DNA of 64,000 nucleotides from contig NZ_JAIUZI010000001.1 in NCBI RefSeq assembly GCF_020171285.1, positions 620,001-684,000 of the forward strand, given 5' to 3'. The DNA comes from Seohaeicola saemankumensis. GTDB lineage: Bacteria; Pseudomonadota; Alphaproteobacteria; Rhodobacterales; Rhodobacteraceae. Position numbers and translations under genes: made by a program. Under the pieces are notes generated by a model. The model was given only the letters and a program-made list of their open reading frames with translations, was not told where the DNA came from and searched no databases. Below, piece after piece: positions 47,563 to 56,175 of the stretch (position 1 is its first letter; every line of letters begins with the position of its first letter).

Positions 47563-49626
47563 ATGAACATCGAAGTCGACATCGATCCTGCCACCGAAAT
47601 CAGGGCCCTGGCCCGGCCGACAAACCTGCAATCCGGTATGGAACCGCTCAAGGTTTTGGCTCGGGAGGTGGATTCGCTGGACGCGAAGTTGCAGGAGCTG
47701 GCCGATCTGGCGGGCGAGGGTACGGAGCGAACGGTCGAGCGGCTGCGCAATGCGCTGGCCGATTTTGAACCCAGCGTGACATTGCTGGGCCAGGTCAAAG
47801 CGGGAAAAACATCGCTGGTCAATGCGATGGCGGGATGGGCCGATTTGCTGCCGTCAGACGTGAATCCGTGGACGTCAGTTGTGACGTCGCTGCATCTGGT
47901 GCCCGGTAAGAAGCGGGTCGAGATCGGTGCGCGGTTCAAGTTCATGACCGAAGAGGAATGGGACCGCCTGCTGACAAAGGGCGGTCGGATCGGCGAACTG
48001 GCGGGGCGCGCCGGTGCCGACAGCGAGTTGCAGAAAATCCGTGAACAGATTGAAACCATGTGCGAAAAATCGCGCAAGCGGCTGGGCCGCCGGTTCGAAA
48101 TGTTGCTGGGTCAAGAGCACGAGTACGGATTTTTCGACAAGAACCTTGTGGAGCGCTACACGGTTCTGGGCGACGATTTCGATTTCGAAGGAGGGCCGGC
48201 GGACGACGATCAGGGCCGGTTCGCTGACATCACCCGCTCTGCCGATCTGTATCTGAACAGCCAGACGGTACCGTTTCGCATGTGCCTGCGTGACACTCCG
48301 GGGGTCAACGACACCTTTATGATGCGTGAGCAGGTCACCATTCAGGCCATCCGCGAAAGCAAGATCTGTGTCGTGGTTCTGTCGGCGCATCAGGCGCTGA
48401 CCTCGGTCGACATGGGGCTGATCCGGCTCATTTCGAACCTCAAGGCGCGCGATGTGCTGATCTTTGTCAACCGCATCGACGAGCTTCCGGACCCGGCGAA
48501 CCAGATTCCCGAGATTGAAACCTCGATCCGGCAGACGCTCAAGGATCACCACGGCCCGGAAGCCGCCGAGATCGTTTTTGGCAGTGCTTATTGGGCCAAC
48601 AAGGTGCTGTCAGGCCAGTTGGAGGAAATGTCCGAGGCCAGCACCAAAACGCTGCTGAGCTGGGCGGAATCGACACTGACCCCGCAGGTCGCCGACCAGT
48701 CTTCGGCCAATATGGTTTGGGAGCTGTCAGGGCTGCCGGCCCTGTTCCGGGCCTTGTCCGGGCGGATCGTCGAAACCCAGGGGAAACGCCAACTGCACAA
48801 GATTGCCAGTTCCGCGGTGACAATTGCAGGCAGTCTGCACGCCGCCGATACTATCGCCATTGGCGGAGCCGCGCACGACAATTCCATGTCGATGTACGAG
48901 GCAAAAGGCGAGTTCGACGCGATAGCGGAACGCAACTTGGCTGCGTTGGACGTGGCGTTTGCCGAGGTCGTGGCAAGCTACCAGCAGCGCGCCGACCGTG
49001 CGCATGCCAATTTTGTCGAACGCGCCACCCATTCGCTGATCGCACATCTGGAGCGGTATGGCGAAAGCGATGTTTGGGAATACAGCCCGACCGGATTGAG
49101 GATGCTGCTGCGCTCTGCCTACACGGTGTTCGGAACCCGGGCGCAATCGGTCGCGGCAACTCATTACGAAACTGCCGTGGGCGACGTTGCCGAATTGTAC
49201 TGCCGGGCCTTTGGGCCGGCGGTCGAAGGTATCCAGATCGCGGTTCCGTCCGCCCCGCAGATTCCTTCGCCTGTGGCGCTGGGGCAGGCCATTGCGCTGG
49301 ATTTCCGCGACGGCTGGTGGGTGTCGTGGTGGCGGCGCACGCGCGGCTACAAGGCCTTCGCGAACCGCTTTCACAAGCTGATCAGCGCCGAGACAGAAGA
49401 CTTTATGCACCAGCTGAAGACGGTCCAGACCGAAGCGGTTTTTCAAGACGCGCGCACCGCCCTGAGTGATTTTTTCGAAGAACAAAAAGACATCCTGCTT
49501 GAGCTGCGCAACCACAACGGTGGCGATGTTCAGGAACTGTTCATCGGTCGGGACGAGGCCGACCGCCAGGACAGGTTGCAGGATCTGGTAGCCGGATTGT
49601 CTGAACTGACAACCGAGGACGCATAA
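47563..49626 (+). CDS. Dynamin-like large GTPase of the cluster
   Basis: The 687-residue protein has an N-terminal helical lead, P-loop LLGQVKAGKTSLVNAMAG (76-84), switch II LRDTPGVND (near 242) and NRID (near 302), so a full dynamin-type G domain. The rest is helical stalk. A Trp/Arg-rich patch (DGWWVSWWRRTRGY, about 582-595) could be a membrane-contacting paddle. Bacterial dynamin-like proteins remodel membranes and often work in pairs. A 157-base gap precedes it, the largest in the cluster, but no terminator was seen there. Confidence 0.85.
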   Translation: MNIEVDIDPATEIRALARPTNLQSGMEPLKVLAREVDSLDAKLQELADLAGEGTERTVERLRNALADFEPSVTLLGQVKAGKTSLVNAMAGWADLLPSDVNPWTSVVTSLHLVPGKKRVEIGARFKFMTEEEWDRLLTKGGRIGELAGRAGADSELQKIREQIETMCEKSRKRLGRRFEMLLGQEHEYGFFDKNLVERYTVLGDDFDFEGGPADDDQGRFADITRSADLYLNSQTVPFRMCLRDTPGVNDTFMMREQVTIQAIRESKICVVVLSAHQALTSVDMGLIRLISNLKARDVLIFVNRIDELPDPANQIPEIETSIRQTLKDHHGPEAAEIVFGSAYWANKVLSGQLEEMSEASTKTLLSWAESTLTPQVADQSSANMVWELSGLPALFRALSGRIVETQGKRQLHKIASSAVTIAGSLHAADTIAIGGAAHDNSMSMYEAKGEFDAIAERNLAALDVAFAEVVASYQQRADRAHANFVERATHSLIAHLERYGESDVWEYSPTGLRMLLRSAYTVFGTRAQSVAATHYETAVGDVAELYCRAFGPAVEGIQIAVPSAPQIPSPVALGQAIALDFRDGWWVSWWRRTRGYKAFANRFHKLISAETEDFMHQLKTVQTEAVFQDARTALSDFFEEQKDILLELRNHNGGDVQELFIGRDEADRQDRLQDLVAGLSELTTEDA

Positions 49627-49637
49627 GGAGAGGCCGG

Positions 49638-50636
49638 ATGGAAATGAGCAGCGATTTCACGGACGCAAGCATTGAAAACGTGGGCGCCGCAGGATCATCC
49701 GAGGTGGTCGCGCCTCGGCGCAAACCTCGCCTGGCCCTGATGGGTGAATTCAGCGCCGGCAAGAGCACTCTGTCAAATATGCTGTTGGGGGCCGACCCGT
49801 TGCCGGTTCGGATCACTGCGACGCGACTGCCACCTGTCTGGATTTCCTATGGGGATCGGGCAGCCTATCGCGTCGGAATCGACGGAAGCCGCAGCCCCAT
49901 CGAGGTTGAGACACTGGATCAGGTGCCTTTGGAAGATACCCGGTTGATCCGCCTGTTTATGAAATCGGACGCGCTGCAACTGTGCGATTTGATCGACATG
50001 CCTGGAATCTCGGATCCCAATATGTCGGCACAGGTTTGGCAGGGGGTTATCGATGAAGCCGATTGCGTTGTCTGGTGCACTCATGCAACTCAGGCCTGGC
50101 GGCAGTCCGAAGCCGCCACGTGGGAACAGGTCATCGACAAGACCAATGGCGACAATCTGCTTTTGGTCACGCAATTCGACAAGCTGCAAAGCGACCGTGA
50201 CCGGTCCCGTGTAATGGCCCGTATCCGGGCCGAAACCGAGGGCCGGTTTCAGGCGGTTTATCCGATCTCGCTGACACAGGCGCTGAATGCCGGTGAAGAC
50301 AGCGACAAGTGGGAACAAAGTGGGGCAGGGGCGTTTACCGAGCATCTGATCGAGATGCTGCTGTCCCCGTCGGCGCTGGCTGATCGGGAAGAGGAGCCGG
50401 AGTACGGGCTTGCAGAAGCGATGCGCGAGGCGCCCGCACTGTTGCCGGTCGAGTCTGCTCCTGCCGAGCCGGAGTCCGCATCGTTCCTTGCAACGGAAGC
50501 CGCAGACCCATCCGAGCCGCGCATCACGCCGAAGCGGGTGCGCCGTAATCGGGCGGAGCGGGTGCGCACCCGTTTGCCGGCCTCTGCGGTTAGCGACGTG
50601 ATCCCGGCGGTCAAGGATATGTTGGATGTCGACTAG
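49638..50636 (+). CDS. P-loop GTPase 3 of the cluster
   Basis: The 332-residue protein has a G domain with P-loop GEFSAGKST (36-44), LIDMPGISDP as switch II (near 119) and TQFDKL as a variant NKxD (near 179). It is close to the dynamin N-terminal domain but lacks a stalk; the last 110 residues are low-complexity and basic, with RAERVRTRL like the FHA protein. It begins 11 bases after the dynamin-like gene. Confidence 0.8.
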   Translation: MEMSSDFTDASIENVGAAGSSEVVAPRRKPRLALMGEFSAGKSTLSNMLLGADPLPVRITATRLPPVWISYGDRAAYRVGIDGSRSPIEVETLDQVPLEDTRLIRLFMKSDALQLCDLIDMPGISDPNMSAQVWQGVIDEADCVVWCTHATQAWRQSEAATWEQVIDKTNGDNLLLVTQFDKLQSDRDRSRVMARIRAETEGRFQAVYPISLTQALNAGEDSDKWEQSGAGAFTEHLIEMLLSPSALADREEEPEYGLAEAMREAPALLPVESAPAEPESASFLATEAADPSEPRITPKRVRRNRAERVRTRLPASAVSDVIPAVKDMLDVD

Positions 50637-50684
50637 GCAAAGTCATAGATCGGCGCGGGCGATTGCCCGTCAGGGAGGGCGGGA

Positions 50685-51071
50685 ATGAGTATTTCCGCCC
50701 ATCTCGACGGTTTGCGTTCCGCTGTTCCGGGCTGCTCTCTGGTTGCGTTTGGAGATCTGGATGCTCGCCTGGTCCTACGTGCCAGCAGCGACAGGCCGCG
50801 CCCGCAGGAACAACTGGATGAACTCTGCATGCAGGCTGCAAGCCTATTGTCCAACACTGCGGGCGAAACGGTGATGCAGCGTGTTTTTGGCGAAACGGGA
50901 GAGATCCCGATAGAGGCGGTCGTTCTGACTCCGGATGACGTGCGGGTTTATGTCCGATCGGCAGCGGAGCAGTCGGACGTTCTGTGCTGTCTGTGTGACA
51001 GCGCCATGGACGCAGAGGGGGCGATTGCCGCGGCGCGCCGGGTACTGAACAAAATTTCGGACGGTCAGTGA
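50685..51071 (+). CDS. Small roadblock/LC7-like protein
   Basis: The 128-residue protein has the pattern of a roadblock domain: helix-strand start (ISAHLDGLRSAVPGCSLVAFGDLDARLVLRASS), central helix (QEQLDELCMQAASLLSN) and a strand pair (DDVRVYVRSAAEQSDVLCCLCD) before a last helix. Roadblock proteins such as MglB act on small GTPases as activators or platforms. The match is by layout, not by a strict motif. It overlaps the next gene by 4 nt. Confidence 0.5.
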   Translation: MSISAHLDGLRSAVPGCSLVAFGDLDARLVLRASSDRPRPQEQLDELCMQAASLLSNTAGETVMQRVFGETGEIPIEAVVLTPDDVRVYVRSAAEQSDVLCCLCDSAMDAEGAIAAARRVLNKISDGQ

Positions 51072-51865
51072 TGGGACAGGCTGAGATGGCAGACGTGCTA
51101 GAGACATCGGGGGGGCTTTCGCGCCTGGGTGATCTGGTGCATCGGTTCGTCTTGGCCGGGTCCGAGGCGGCGCATGATGGAGCCGGGAACCGAGGCGGCG
51201 ATCCGGTATCTGCCGCGTTGCGCCTGATCTTGAGGGAAATCGACGAAACCGTTTTGCCCCGTTATCTGACGGTTTACGATTCTGATCGTCCGCTGGCCCG
51301 CCTCGTAGTATCCAACCGGCGCCTGTTTGCGTTGGAGTGCGAAGGGACCGCCGCGACCGAAGCGCCATCTGACCCGCCCGCAGCTGCGCGGGTGTTTGTT
51401 AAGGGGCTCCGTAACCTTGCGACAACGGCCACCGCACTACGCATTCGGACCTCGGGGCGTGCACTAGAGATTGGGCATTCCGGCGTCAGTTGCTCGGCCA
51501 GCCACCTGGCCGCCGCCGCCGGTTTGTCAGAAAACGGTGGTGATGCGGACCGGCTTGATGCGTTTGTCGATCAGGTCAAGCCGTTTTGCCATGGCTGGGC
51601 CCGGTGCGGATTGCAAGACACCGAAACTGGCGGCGACGCCGAGTTGGCCGATCATCTGATTGGATTGAGCGAGACCGGCTATGGGCTGGCCAGATCAGCG
51701 CGAGTCGCGCCGTCGCGGCCGGAATGCGCGATTTTGCCACTGCCCGAAGAAGTTAGCCTGGTTGTCGCCGCCGATGGCCGCCGCCGACTGATTGCAGTGA
51801 TCCCCACTGAGACAGCGCCAGACGTCCTGTCGGTTTGGGCCGGGATCTATCGTTCTGACAGTTAA
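51068..51865 (+). CDS. Hypothetical protein ending the GTPase cluster
   Basis: The 265-residue protein was not recognised. It looks like two mixed alpha/beta halves: VLPRYLTVYDSDRPLARLVVSNRRLFALEC and, near the end, PLPEEVSLVVAADGRRRLIAVIPTETAPDVLSVW. No membrane helix or signal peptide is present. The ATGA overlap with the roadblock-like gene argues that the two products work together. Confidence 0.6.
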   Translation: MMGQAEMADVLETSGGLSRLGDLVHRFVLAGSEAAHDGAGNRGGDPVSAALRLILREIDETVLPRYLTVYDSDRPLARLVVSNRRLFALECEGTAATEAPSDPPAAARVFVKGLRNLATTATALRIRTSGRALEIGHSGVSCSASHLAAAAGLSENGGDADRLDAFVDQVKPFCHGWARCGLQDTETGGDAELADHLIGLSETGYGLARSARVAPSRPECAILPLPEEVSLVVAADGRRRLIAVIPTETAPDVLSVWAGIYRSDS

Positions 51866-52209
51866 CCTTTGTGGCGGCAAGACGGTCTGTTCCGTTGAAA
51901 CCGTTGCTCCTGTCTTTCTCTCTTTTGCAGCACCGAATGCCGCGCGCGGTCGCCGAATCGGGCAGCTTTGACCAGATGTTCACCAATGCCGCACCGCAGC
52001 GGCGATTGGATCCTATTTGCGGACGAAATCTGCGGAAAATCGTCGAAAACGTGCCGAAATTCACTTCCAGGTTCCGGTTCGGAGGAACAGAGTATAAAAA
52101 GCGGCAGGCATGCCCAAAACAAGGCCCAATTTTGGTCTGTTTCGCGCCTCTTTGTCGGCCAACTTGGTTGCTAGTTGTTAACCATAGCCGACCAATATGG
52201 GCGTAAGAA
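51866..52209. other. Gene-free gap between GTPase cluster and signalling genes
   Basis: The 344 bases hold no convincing gene, repeat or terminator. An open frame fills most of it (51871-52206) but has no ribosome site and no family look. The AT-richer second half, with TATAAA near 52092 and a single TTAAC at 52178, is the likely promoter region of the response regulator. Confidence 0.5.
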
Positions 52210-53349
52210 ATGTCTGATCCTGACCGCAACACATCGAACGCATTCCAGGAAAAGCTGGCCAGACGTGCCAAGCCGACCAGAAAACTACGTGTTCTGGCCG
52301 TGGATGACGAGCCCAGCATTCTGGAGCTTTTGAAAACCGCGTTAACCGCATTCGACAGTTTCGAAGTGTCGATCGCGAATTCGGGGGCGGCGGCGCTGAA
52401 GCTGATCGACCGCCAGAATGATCCGTTTGACTGTATCCTGCTGGACATCCAGATGCCGCAGATGAACGGGATCACCCTGTGTGAAGAAGTACGCAAATGC
52501 CCTGAATACGAGGATACGCCGATCATCATGCTGACGGCGATGTCCGATCGCAAATACGTCGATCAGGCGTTTCTTGCAGGGGCTACCGACTATGTGACGA
52601 AACCCTTTGATTTTCTGGAGTTGCGCAGCCGCATGGCGGCGGCCCAGCGGATCGTAAAGGAGCACAAGCGCGCCAGCGACAGTGCCGAGACAGCCCGAAA
52701 GCTGCAACAGGAGCTGGCCGCAAATCAGCAGTTCAATCTGGACGATCCAGTCACGATCGAAGGTGTTGGCAGGTTGTTGCGATATGCGGAATTCGACAAC
52801 TATATCATGCAGTTGTCGCAAGGCCGCTTGTTCAACACCTATGCCACTGCCTACAAGCTGCACCATGCGGAACAGCACCACGCGCGGATGTCTTCTGCCG
52901 ATTTCCGGCGCACGTTGAAGGATGTCGCAAACGGCATTTCCGAGGTGACGAAAAAGACCGGAGATATCTTGTCCTACCGTGGAAACGGCGTTTTCCTGAG
53001 CATCGTTCACGGACGCGCACAGGCGCAGGATCTGCCGGATGAAACCATGCTGAACCAGCTGGTCGAAACGCTGCAGGCGCAACGCCAGGCCAAGACGACC
53101 GTCGGCATCGTGATGGGGGACCGGGTGCCGATGCGCTCGCTGTCCAAGTCGGGCGCATTGATGTCGCTATACAAGGCGGTTGAGAGCGTCGAGGCCAAAG
53201 AAGCGGTCTCTGAAGAGTTGACGACTGTGTCGAGCCGGGTGTTGAACGGCCAGGCTGGCGGTCGTGAACAGGCTCAGGTCAACCGGCGCGCATTCGAAAC
53301 CGTGCTGCGCGATCTGTTCCGTGAAGAGCCGTCGCTGCGCAGCCACTGA
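52210..53349 (+). CDS. Response regulator with degenerate GGDEF-like output domain
   Basis: The 379-residue protein has a receiver domain (about 26-148) with the DD pair at 32-33, phospho-Asp79 in ILLDIQMPQMNG, Thr near 108 and Lys near 130 (VTKPFD). The C-terminal half resembles a GGDEF domain, with RGNGVF near 258 in place of RGGDEF and an end like SLYKAVESVEAKEA. The altered signature suggests it does not make c-di-GMP. A cognate kinase gene follows after 180 bases. Confidence 0.85.
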   Translation: MSDPDRNTSNAFQEKLARRAKPTRKLRVLAVDDEPSILELLKTALTAFDSFEVSIANSGAAALKLIDRQNDPFDCILLDIQMPQMNGITLCEEVRKCPEYEDTPIIMLTAMSDRKYVDQAFLAGATDYVTKPFDFLELRSRMAAAQRIVKEHKRASDSAETARKLQQELAANQQFNLDDPVTIEGVGRLLRYAEFDNYIMQLSQGRLFNTYATAYKLHHAEQHHARMSSADFRRTLKDVANGISEVTKKTGDILSYRGNGVFLSIVHGRAQAQDLPDETMLNQLVETLQAQRQAKTTVGIVMGDRVPMRSLSKSGALMSLYKAVESVEAKEAVSEELTTVSSRVLNGQAGGREQAQVNRRAFETVLRDLFREEPSLRSH

Positions 53350-53528
53350 TCCGAATCTGGTTTTGACCAGTCGGCCCGGGCCGCCCAGCCGGGTGGGCCG
53401 GACGCCGGCTAGACGGGCGTTAAGGTCGCGGGCTTGGCCTCATAAAGACCTGATTACGCACAAAAATTCACCAAATTGACCAGATATCACGGATCGGGAA
53501 GAAATCGAACATCGGGTGGCAAAACGTC

Positions 53529-54914
53529 ATGGAACTTACCGAAGATACTTTGATTGACGACACCACCCCTTCCCGTGCGGCGCAGCTAGAGCAGCAGATC
53601 CGCGACTATTACATCATCTCGACCAAGTTGATCTGGCAGCGTCAGGCGATCTTTCTTGCCGCGACGATCCTGACGTCGTTCTACTTCGATCCCAGCAAAT
53701 CTTTCGGCTGCTACGGCGCGGTTCTGTTCACCGAACTCGTGGACCTGGTGCTCGCCCGCCGGGTCCAGCGCCGCGGACCCTATGACATGGCGACGGCCAG
53801 ACGGTTCCTTACCTGGATTCTGTTCAACACGGTGCTGAGTTCGCTGGCGATCTGTGTCTTTGTCTTTGTGGTGGCTACGCAGCAGAGCATCGGCGGCCAT
53901 TTCACACCATTGTTCTTCCTCTTCGCCGCCGCCCTGTTCGCCGCGATGAACAATCATCAGTTGGTGCCGGCGCTGGCCGTGCGGTTGACCATCTATGGTG
54001 TGACGTTTTTCGCCATCGTTCTGATGGACATCTGGCGGGTGCGCCCGCCTCTCAGTTCAGAGCTGTGGCTGCACTTTTTCACCGTCGTTTTTGTGCTCTA
54101 CTTCATCATCGACTGCTCGTTTGTCTTCTTGCGCCTGTATCGCAAGAACCTGCGGCAACTTCAGATCCTGCGGGCCGAACACGAACGTACCAAGGCCGCC
54201 TATGTGGCGAAATCGCAGTTCGTATCCACCGTCAGCCACGAATTGCGCACCCCGCTGACGTCTATCAAGGGGTCGCTGGACCTGATGACGTCCGGCATGC
54301 TGGGGCAGGTGCCCGAGCAGATGAAATCGCTGCTGGACATCGCCGGCAAGAACAGTGCCCGGTTGGCCAACCTGATCAATGATATCCTGGACCTGCAGAA
54401 AATCGAGGCAGGCGAGATGGTCTACAACTTTGAGGTCGTCGATGTGCGCATGCTGGTCCAAGAGGCGGTTGATTCCAACCTCGGGTATGCCGGATCGCTC
54501 GGAGTAGAGATCCTGACAGAACTGGATGAAGCCGACCCGGTCTACATCAAGGGGGACGAGGGCCGGCTGATGCAGGTGATGGCCAACATCATTTCGAACG
54601 CCCTGAAATTTTCGAACGAGGATGGCAAAGTCACCGTGTCCTATCGGGTGATCGGCGACAAGGTTCGTATTTTTGTCAAAGACGAAGGCGTGGGTATTCC
54701 TGAAAATGCCCGCGACAAGGTGTTCGACAAGTTCAGTCAAGTCGATTCTACAGACCAGCGCAAAGTAGGTGGAACCGGTTTGGGCATGAATATTTCCAAG
54801 CAGATTGTCGAAAATCACAACGGTGAAATCGACTACGTCAGCCAGTTGGGCCAAGGCACTGTGTTCCATGTCGAGTTCGACATACAACCTATAGCGGAAC
54901 AACAGGCCGCCTGA
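53529..54914 (+). CDS. Membrane sensor histidine kinase
   Basis: The 461-residue protein has about five or six membrane helices (40-205), no periplasmic sensor domain, then HisKA with FVSTVSHELRTPL (His237), and a HATPase domain with NIISNALKF (N box), DEGVGIP (G1) and GGTGLGMNI (G2). It likely senses within the membrane. It phosphorylates the adjacent response regulator by inference from position. A perfect terminator follows. Confidence 0.92.
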   Translation: MELTEDTLIDDTTPSRAAQLEQQIRDYYIISTKLIWQRQAIFLAATILTSFYFDPSKSFGCYGAVLFTELVDLVLARRVQRRGPYDMATARRFLTWILFNTVLSSLAICVFVFVVATQQSIGGHFTPLFFLFAAALFAAMNNHQLVPALAVRLTIYGVTFFAIVLMDIWRVRPPLSSELWLHFFTVVFVLYFIIDCSFVFLRLYRKNLRQLQILRAEHERTKAAYVAKSQFVSTVSHELRTPLTSIKGSLDLMTSGMLGQVPEQMKSLLDIAGKNSARLANLINDILDLQKIEAGEMVYNFEVVDVRMLVQEAVDSNLGYAGSLGVEILTELDEADPVYIKGDEGRLMQVMANIISNALKFSNEDGKVTVSYRVIGDKVRIFVKDEGVGIPENARDKVFDKFSQVDSTDQRKVGGTGLGMNISKQIVENHNGEIDYVSQLGQGTVFHVEFDIQPIAEQQAA

Positions 54915-54946
54915 CCCAAGATCCGGGATAATCCATGAAAAATGTG

Positions 54947-54975
54947 ACGCCTGCATAACTTGCAGGCGTTATTTC
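54947..54975 (+). terminator. Terminator after the histidine kinase gene
   Basis: ACGCCTGCA (54947-54955) and TGCAGGCGT (54961-54969) pair perfectly around TAACT, followed by TATTTC. The stem is 9 bp. It separates the kinase transcript from the LuxI-type gene. Confidence 0.75.
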
Positions 54976-55121
54976 ATTCTGTGGAGGCAAAATGTTGCGG
55001 CTTGCCCGGGGGGGATGGCCATTTTGTAACACCACCGTTCAAGTTGAGGAAAAGTGTTAATAAAGTGTAGACGATGTGGCGAAATCTGGGCCAATTTGTG
55101 AAAAACGTCGTCGAGGCAGAA

Positions 55122-55904
55122 ATGAAGCACTCCCGGAACACTGTGCCGGACACGCGTTCGTTGTCCGTTTTTCCCGATTTGGCTCCTGTTGAGTCTGCTG
55201 AAAATAAGGAAACGCGGCCGAGGCGGCGGATCTCAACCAAGATTGTGTCGTTGAAGGACGCCCGCAACAAGCGTCCCAGTCAGATAGGCCACGCCCGCGC
55301 GGCGACTTTGTCGTTCGCGAACATGAACGCCTATGGCGATCTGCTGGTCCGCTATCTGATGGCCCGCAAGTCGGTTTTCATCGACCGGATGCATTGGCAA
55401 CTGCCTGAAACGCAGGGTATGGAGTTCGATCAATACGATACCCCGCTGTGCCGTTGGGTGATCATTCACGAGTTCGGAGAGGTTCTTGCCGGCATTCGGT
55501 TGGTTCCGACGACAGCGCAGGTTGGCCTTTATTCTTATATGCTGCGAGATGCGCAGCGCGGATTGCTCGAGTCCATCCCTGACGACGTTTTGTTCTTTGA
55601 TGCACCGGTCGAAGAGCGAATGTGGGAGGCATCACGCCTATTTGTCTCTGAAACCGTTCCGTCGAGCCGGCGCAGCCATATCCAGTATATGTTGATGGCA
55701 CACATGAGCCGGACGGCATGCGAGCACGGAGCGAAACACGTAATCGGCATTGTTCCGGCGGTCTGGTCCCGGTGGCTAAGAAGGCTGGGGCTTTACGCTG
55801 TTCCTGTTGGTCGGAAATTCGATATCGAAGGTACTGTTAGCCAGTCGGCGCTATTCAATGTCGCTGAAATGCAAGCGATGAACATGGATGAGGCGATCGC
55901 CTGA
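55122..55904 (+). CDS. LuxI-family acyl-homoserine lactone synthase with N-terminal extension
   Basis: The catalytic residues of LuxI enzymes are all present with right spacing: ARKSVF, W six residues later (MHW), EFDQYD, AGIRLVPTT and MWEASRLFV. These make acyl-HSL signals from SAM and acyl-ACP. About 65 unrelated residues precede the domain (usual length 200; here 260). ATG 55122 has GAGG upstream; ATG 55074 is an alternative start. There is no LuxR gene in the window; a histidine kinase and regulator lie upstream. Confidence 0.83.
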   Translation: MKHSRNTVPDTRSLSVFPDLAPVESAENKETRPRRRISTKIVSLKDARNKRPSQIGHARAATLSFANMNAYGDLLVRYLMARKSVFIDRMHWQLPETQGMEFDQYDTPLCRWVIIHEFGEVLAGIRLVPTTAQVGLYSYMLRDAQRGLLESIPDDVLFFDAPVEERMWEASRLFVSETVPSSRRSHIQYMLMAHMSRTACEHGAKHVIGIVPAVWSRWLRRLGLYAVPVGRKFDIEGTVSQSALFNVAEMQAMNMDEAIA

Positions 55905-56112
55905 CCTCTGTCTCAGAGACGACAGCAGCCATATTCCGTCTGATTGAGCCCACAGTCGCGTTGCGCCAAATGAGCGACCTCGGTAACCTCCCGGCTCACC
56001 TTCACGGCGGCAAGTTTTTTGTGCGTTGAGAGGCTTCTTTCCATTTCCTGATCTAATTTCACGGCGATTTGACGCGCGGTTCACGCTGGGCTAACGCAGC
56101 GTCAGCTAGGTG

Positions 56113-56128
56113 TTAATCATATTTTAAC
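56113..56128 (+). promoter_or_regulatory. Candidate CtrA site before the protease gene
   Basis: TTAA-TCATATT-TTAAC is an exact TTAA-N7-TTAAC CtrA site, 48 bases before the protease-like gene at 56176. The gap to the LuxI-type gene (55905-56175) has nothing else certain beyond short dyads. Confidence 0.65.
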
Positions 56129-56175
56129 CTGTTCGCCGCGCGCAAGACGGTGAAGTTCAGGATGGGAGATGATCG

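Noticed and set aside
51871..52206. 111-residue plus-strand frame between clusters
   Set aside because: No ribosome site, no recognisable domain and it spans the likely promoter of the response regulator.
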